A stretch of DNA of 64,000 bases from Mucilaginibacter aquaedulcis (lineage in GTDB: Bacteria; Bacteroidota; Bacteroidia; Sphingobacteriales; Sphingobacteriaceae), in the NCBI RefSeq assembly GCF_030409325.1, contig NZ_JAUFPR010000003.1, forward strand, positions 62,001 through 126,000, given 5' to 3'. The first letter of the stretch is position 1. Every line of letters starts with the position of its first letter. The notes under the pieces are model-generated. The model worked only from the letters and a program-made list of their open reading frames with translations. It was not told the DNA's origin and made no database searches. The translations under genes and the position numbers were made by a program. Below are positions 62,109 to 64,000 of the stretch, piece after piece.

Positions 62109-64000
62109 TGCAGTTCTAATGTTATTCGTGAACCCTTTGGTATTAAGCTGCCGCCAGTAACCGATTGTGTAGTTACTATGCCGCTGCCTCGTACCGTTAC
62201 TTTATAACCCGCGTTGCCCAGTACATAAAGGGCATCGCTTAAACCCATTCCGGTTACTTCCGGAACTGTGCCATTCTTGTATTTTACTTCTTCAAAAGGA
62301 ATACCGTTGCTGGTATCAACGCCTTCACCACCGGCATTAGCCGATGCATATAGTGGCTTTACACCTAACTTGGTATAAACCTTTTTTAATGCCGTTAAAT
62401 TACCCTGCTTTACTTTTGGTAAGCTTGTGTTGCCAACCAGATTTGTGGCAGGACTTTGGTTTATCTCCATATCATTAGCATAAACCCTATCGGCAACTTC
62501 CCTGAAAACCGGGCCAGCTACCAGGGCAGCCAGGTAAACACCATGTGGATTATTTACAACCACGATCATGGAATATTTAGGATGATCTGCCGGGAAATAT
62601 CCGCAGAACGATGCCTGGTATGTTTTGTTGGCGGTGTAGCCTTTACGGCCATCAGCCACCTGTGCCGTTCCTGTTTTACCGGCTACGCTATATAACTTGT
62701 TTTTTACCACATTTTTGGCTGTACCGTTAAGCACCACGCCCTCCAGCATACCTTTCACTTTTGACAGGGTAACATCAGAGCAAACCTGCTCATTAATAAC
62801 CCGGGCCTGAAACTGTTCGATAGGATTACCCAACCTGCGAATTTCACGCACAAATATGGGCGCTATCATTTTGCCATTGTTTGCAACCGAGTTATAAAAG
62901 GCCAGCATTTGCAGTGGCGTCATATTCATTTCATAACCGTAAGCCATTTCGGGCAGGGTATAGTTTTTGTTCCAGCTGCGGTTTGATGGGTTTTTGATTA
63001 CCGGTTTGCCTTCACCCGCTATTTGCAGTTGCAGTTTTTCATTCAAATGATAACTGTACAGTTTATTAATGTACTCCCATGGGTTACCGCTGTAATATTT
63101 GGTAACTAATTTTGCCGCAGCCACGTTTGATGATTCTTCAAAAGCGCGTTTAACGCTCATTTCATAGTTATCATGCTCGGTATCGGTAATGGTTGGCCCT
63201 TTCGGGAATTTATACTTGCCACCTTCGGCATTTACAATAGTGCTGGTATCAATCTTATGCTGATCAAGCAAGGTCATGTACGATGCCAACTTAAAAGTCG
63301 AACCCGGGTCAATGGCGTTGCTGATAGCATAGTTCATTTTTTCCTGGTAGTCGCCTTCCTTGGTACGGGTAAAATTGGCAATAGCCCTGATCTCACCGGT
63401 TGCCACTTCCATCAATACAACGCAGCCATGGTCTGCCTGGCTTTTGATCAGTTGTTTTTTCAGCGCGTCCTGTGCCACATCCTGAAAGTTCACGTTGATG
63501 GTTGATATAATATCAGCTCCATCTTTCGCGGCTATCTCATCCTCATCGTTATTAACCGGCATCCAGATACCACCTGGAATACGCTGCATTAAGCGGCGGC
63601 CATTTTCGCCATTGATATACGACGAATAGGCCCCCTCAAGGCCCACAGGATTTTTAACGTTATCATTCTTATAGCCAATTGTACGGGCAGCCAATGACTG
63701 AAAAGGTCGTATACGTTTGTTTTGCTGTAGTACGATCAGGCAGTTTTTAGTTTTCCGGTTTTTAAATATCTGGAACTCCTTTATCTTTTTTAGCTCCTGA
63801 TAACTAACCCTGCGCCTCAACAGCAAATAGCGCGAATTATCCTTGCGAGCATCGCGTAATATCCGGGAGTATTCACGTGCACTCCTGTCGCCATACATTT
63901 TTGATAGGTTTGCTGCCAGCTGATCTATATTATCATTAAAAACGCCATCATCGGCAATACCACCGGCCAGCATATCCATATGCAACTCATATTCAGGCAC
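62105..64000 (-). CDS. ftsI: Division transpeptidase FtsI (PBP3) with C-terminal PASTA domain, partial
   Basis: The C-terminal 631 codons of a class B penicillin-binding protein; the gene runs past the window edge, so the N-terminal anchor is missing. Numbering from the edge, the active-site serine is S234 in STFK (234-237), followed by SSN in FEESSNVAAAKL and KTG in VAGKTGTAQV. At the C-terminus KNGTVPEVTGMGLSDALYVL and GSLIPKGSRITLELQ form one PASTA domain. A PASTA-tailed FtsI is the Bacteroidota norm. It cross-links septal peptidoglycan with FtsW. First gene of the seen dcw run. Confidence 0.95.
   Translation of the reverse strand: MPEYELHMDMLAGGIADDGVFNDNIDQLAANLSKMYGDRSAREYSRILRDARKDNSRYLLLRRRVSYQELKKIKEFQIFKNRKTKNCLIVLQQNKRIRPFQSLAARTIGYKNDNVKNPVGLEGAYSSYINGENGRRLMQRIPGGIWMPVNNDEDEIAAKDGADIISTINVNFQDVAQDALKKQLIKSQADHGCVVLMEVATGEIRAIANFTRTKEGDYQEKMNYAISNAIDPGSTFKLASYMTLLDQHKIDTSTIVNAEGGKYKFPKGPTITDTEHDNYEMSVKRAFEESSNVAAAKLVTKYYSGNPWEYINKLYSYHLNEKLQLQIAGEGKPVIKNPSNRSWNKNYTLPEMAYGYEMNMTPLQMLAFYNSVANNGKMIAPIFVREIRRLGNPIEQFQARVINEQVCSDVTLSKVKGMLEGVVLNGTAKNVVKNKLYSVAGKTGTAQVADGRKGYTANKTYQASFCGYFPADHPKYSMIVVVNNPHGVYLAALVAGPVFREVADRVYANDMEINQSPATNLVGNTSLPKVKQGNLTALKKVYTKLGVKPLYASANAGGEGVDTSNGIPFEEVKYKNGTVPEVTGMGLSDALYVLGNAGYKVTVRGSGIVTTQSVTGGSLIPKGSRITLELQ

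Noticed and set aside
49852..64000. Missing murF and ddl in the dcw cluster
   Set aside because: As I recall, Bacteroidota normally keep these genes outside this cluster, so the absence is not unusual.

Overview
The window (about 43% GC by eye) is a stretch of core chromosome from a member of the Bacteroidota, most likely family Sphingobacteriaceae (Mucilaginibacter/Pedobacter-like). The evidence is: promoters of the Bacteroidota type (TTG-N19/20-TAnnTTTG); a gliding-type GldA/GldFG ABC transporter with GldF and GldG fused; a dcw cluster in the Bacteroidota order (ftsI with a PASTA domain, murE, mraY, murD, ftsW, murG, murC, ftsQ, ftsA, ftsZ); SusC-era style outer-membrane barrels, DUF4397 lipoproteins, and a short histone H1-like protein. 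No phage, IS transposase, CRISPR array, tRNA or rRNA gene was seen.

Layout. 1-3.9 kb (all minus): pheT, a short coiled-coil gene, zapA, a strongly structured RNA that I read as 6S RNA, and the start of rny. 4-10 kb: radC, rpsT, a methyltransferase, a HAD phosphatase, a zinc-dependent phospholipase C-like protein, a TMEM175-type channel and a DedA protein. 10-21.7 kb (mostly minus): two DUF4397 lipoproteins, dnaN, the gldFG fusion, two tandem paralogous lipoproteins, three paralogous small outer-membrane barrels around a helix-turn-helix regulator, gldA, and a flavin oxidoreductase. 21.8-43.7 kb: glycyl-tRNA synthetase, AI-2E family permease, a catalytic/non-catalytic M16 peptidase pair, UbiD-type decarboxylase, TauE/SafE plus DUF1634, KTSC protein, an outer-membrane receptor-like barrel, an alpha/beta hydrolase, DinB, a DUF885 peptidase, ligA and dapA. 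43.7-49.5 kb: histone H1-like gene, GH125 mannosidase, a tiny membrane protein, phosphoglucomutase and an alpha-oxoamine synthase. 49.8-64 kb (all minus): the dcw cell wall/division cluster, cut by the window edge inside ftsI.

Working together. The dcw genes make UDP-MurNAc-pentapeptide precursors (MurE with the meso-DAP motif DNPR, MurD, MurC), lipid I and II (MraY, MurG), polymerise and cross-link them (FtsW, FtsI) and build the Z-ring (FtsA, FtsZ, FtsQ); zapA at the other end of the window adds a Z-ring stabiliser. dnaN, ligA and radC belong to DNA replication and repair.

The most unusual content lies between the genes. (1) A 6S-like RNA between zapA and rny has a 23-position closing stem, a second perfect 10-bp stem and a U7 tail. 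(2) A family of paired, G/C-rich inverted repeats occupies the murC-mraY junctions; the arms abut stop codons, supply the apparent ribosome site of ftsW, and are translated in frame as PLQGAGG near the N-termini of both MurG and MurD. (3) An element of similar design upstream of dnaN is flanked by a perfect 13-bp direct repeat that duplicates a -7 promoter box. (4) Three consensus DnaA boxes lie within 47 bp upstream of ftsZ. (5) Several other repeat families fill the gaps, and some falsely extend reading frames at their 5' ends.
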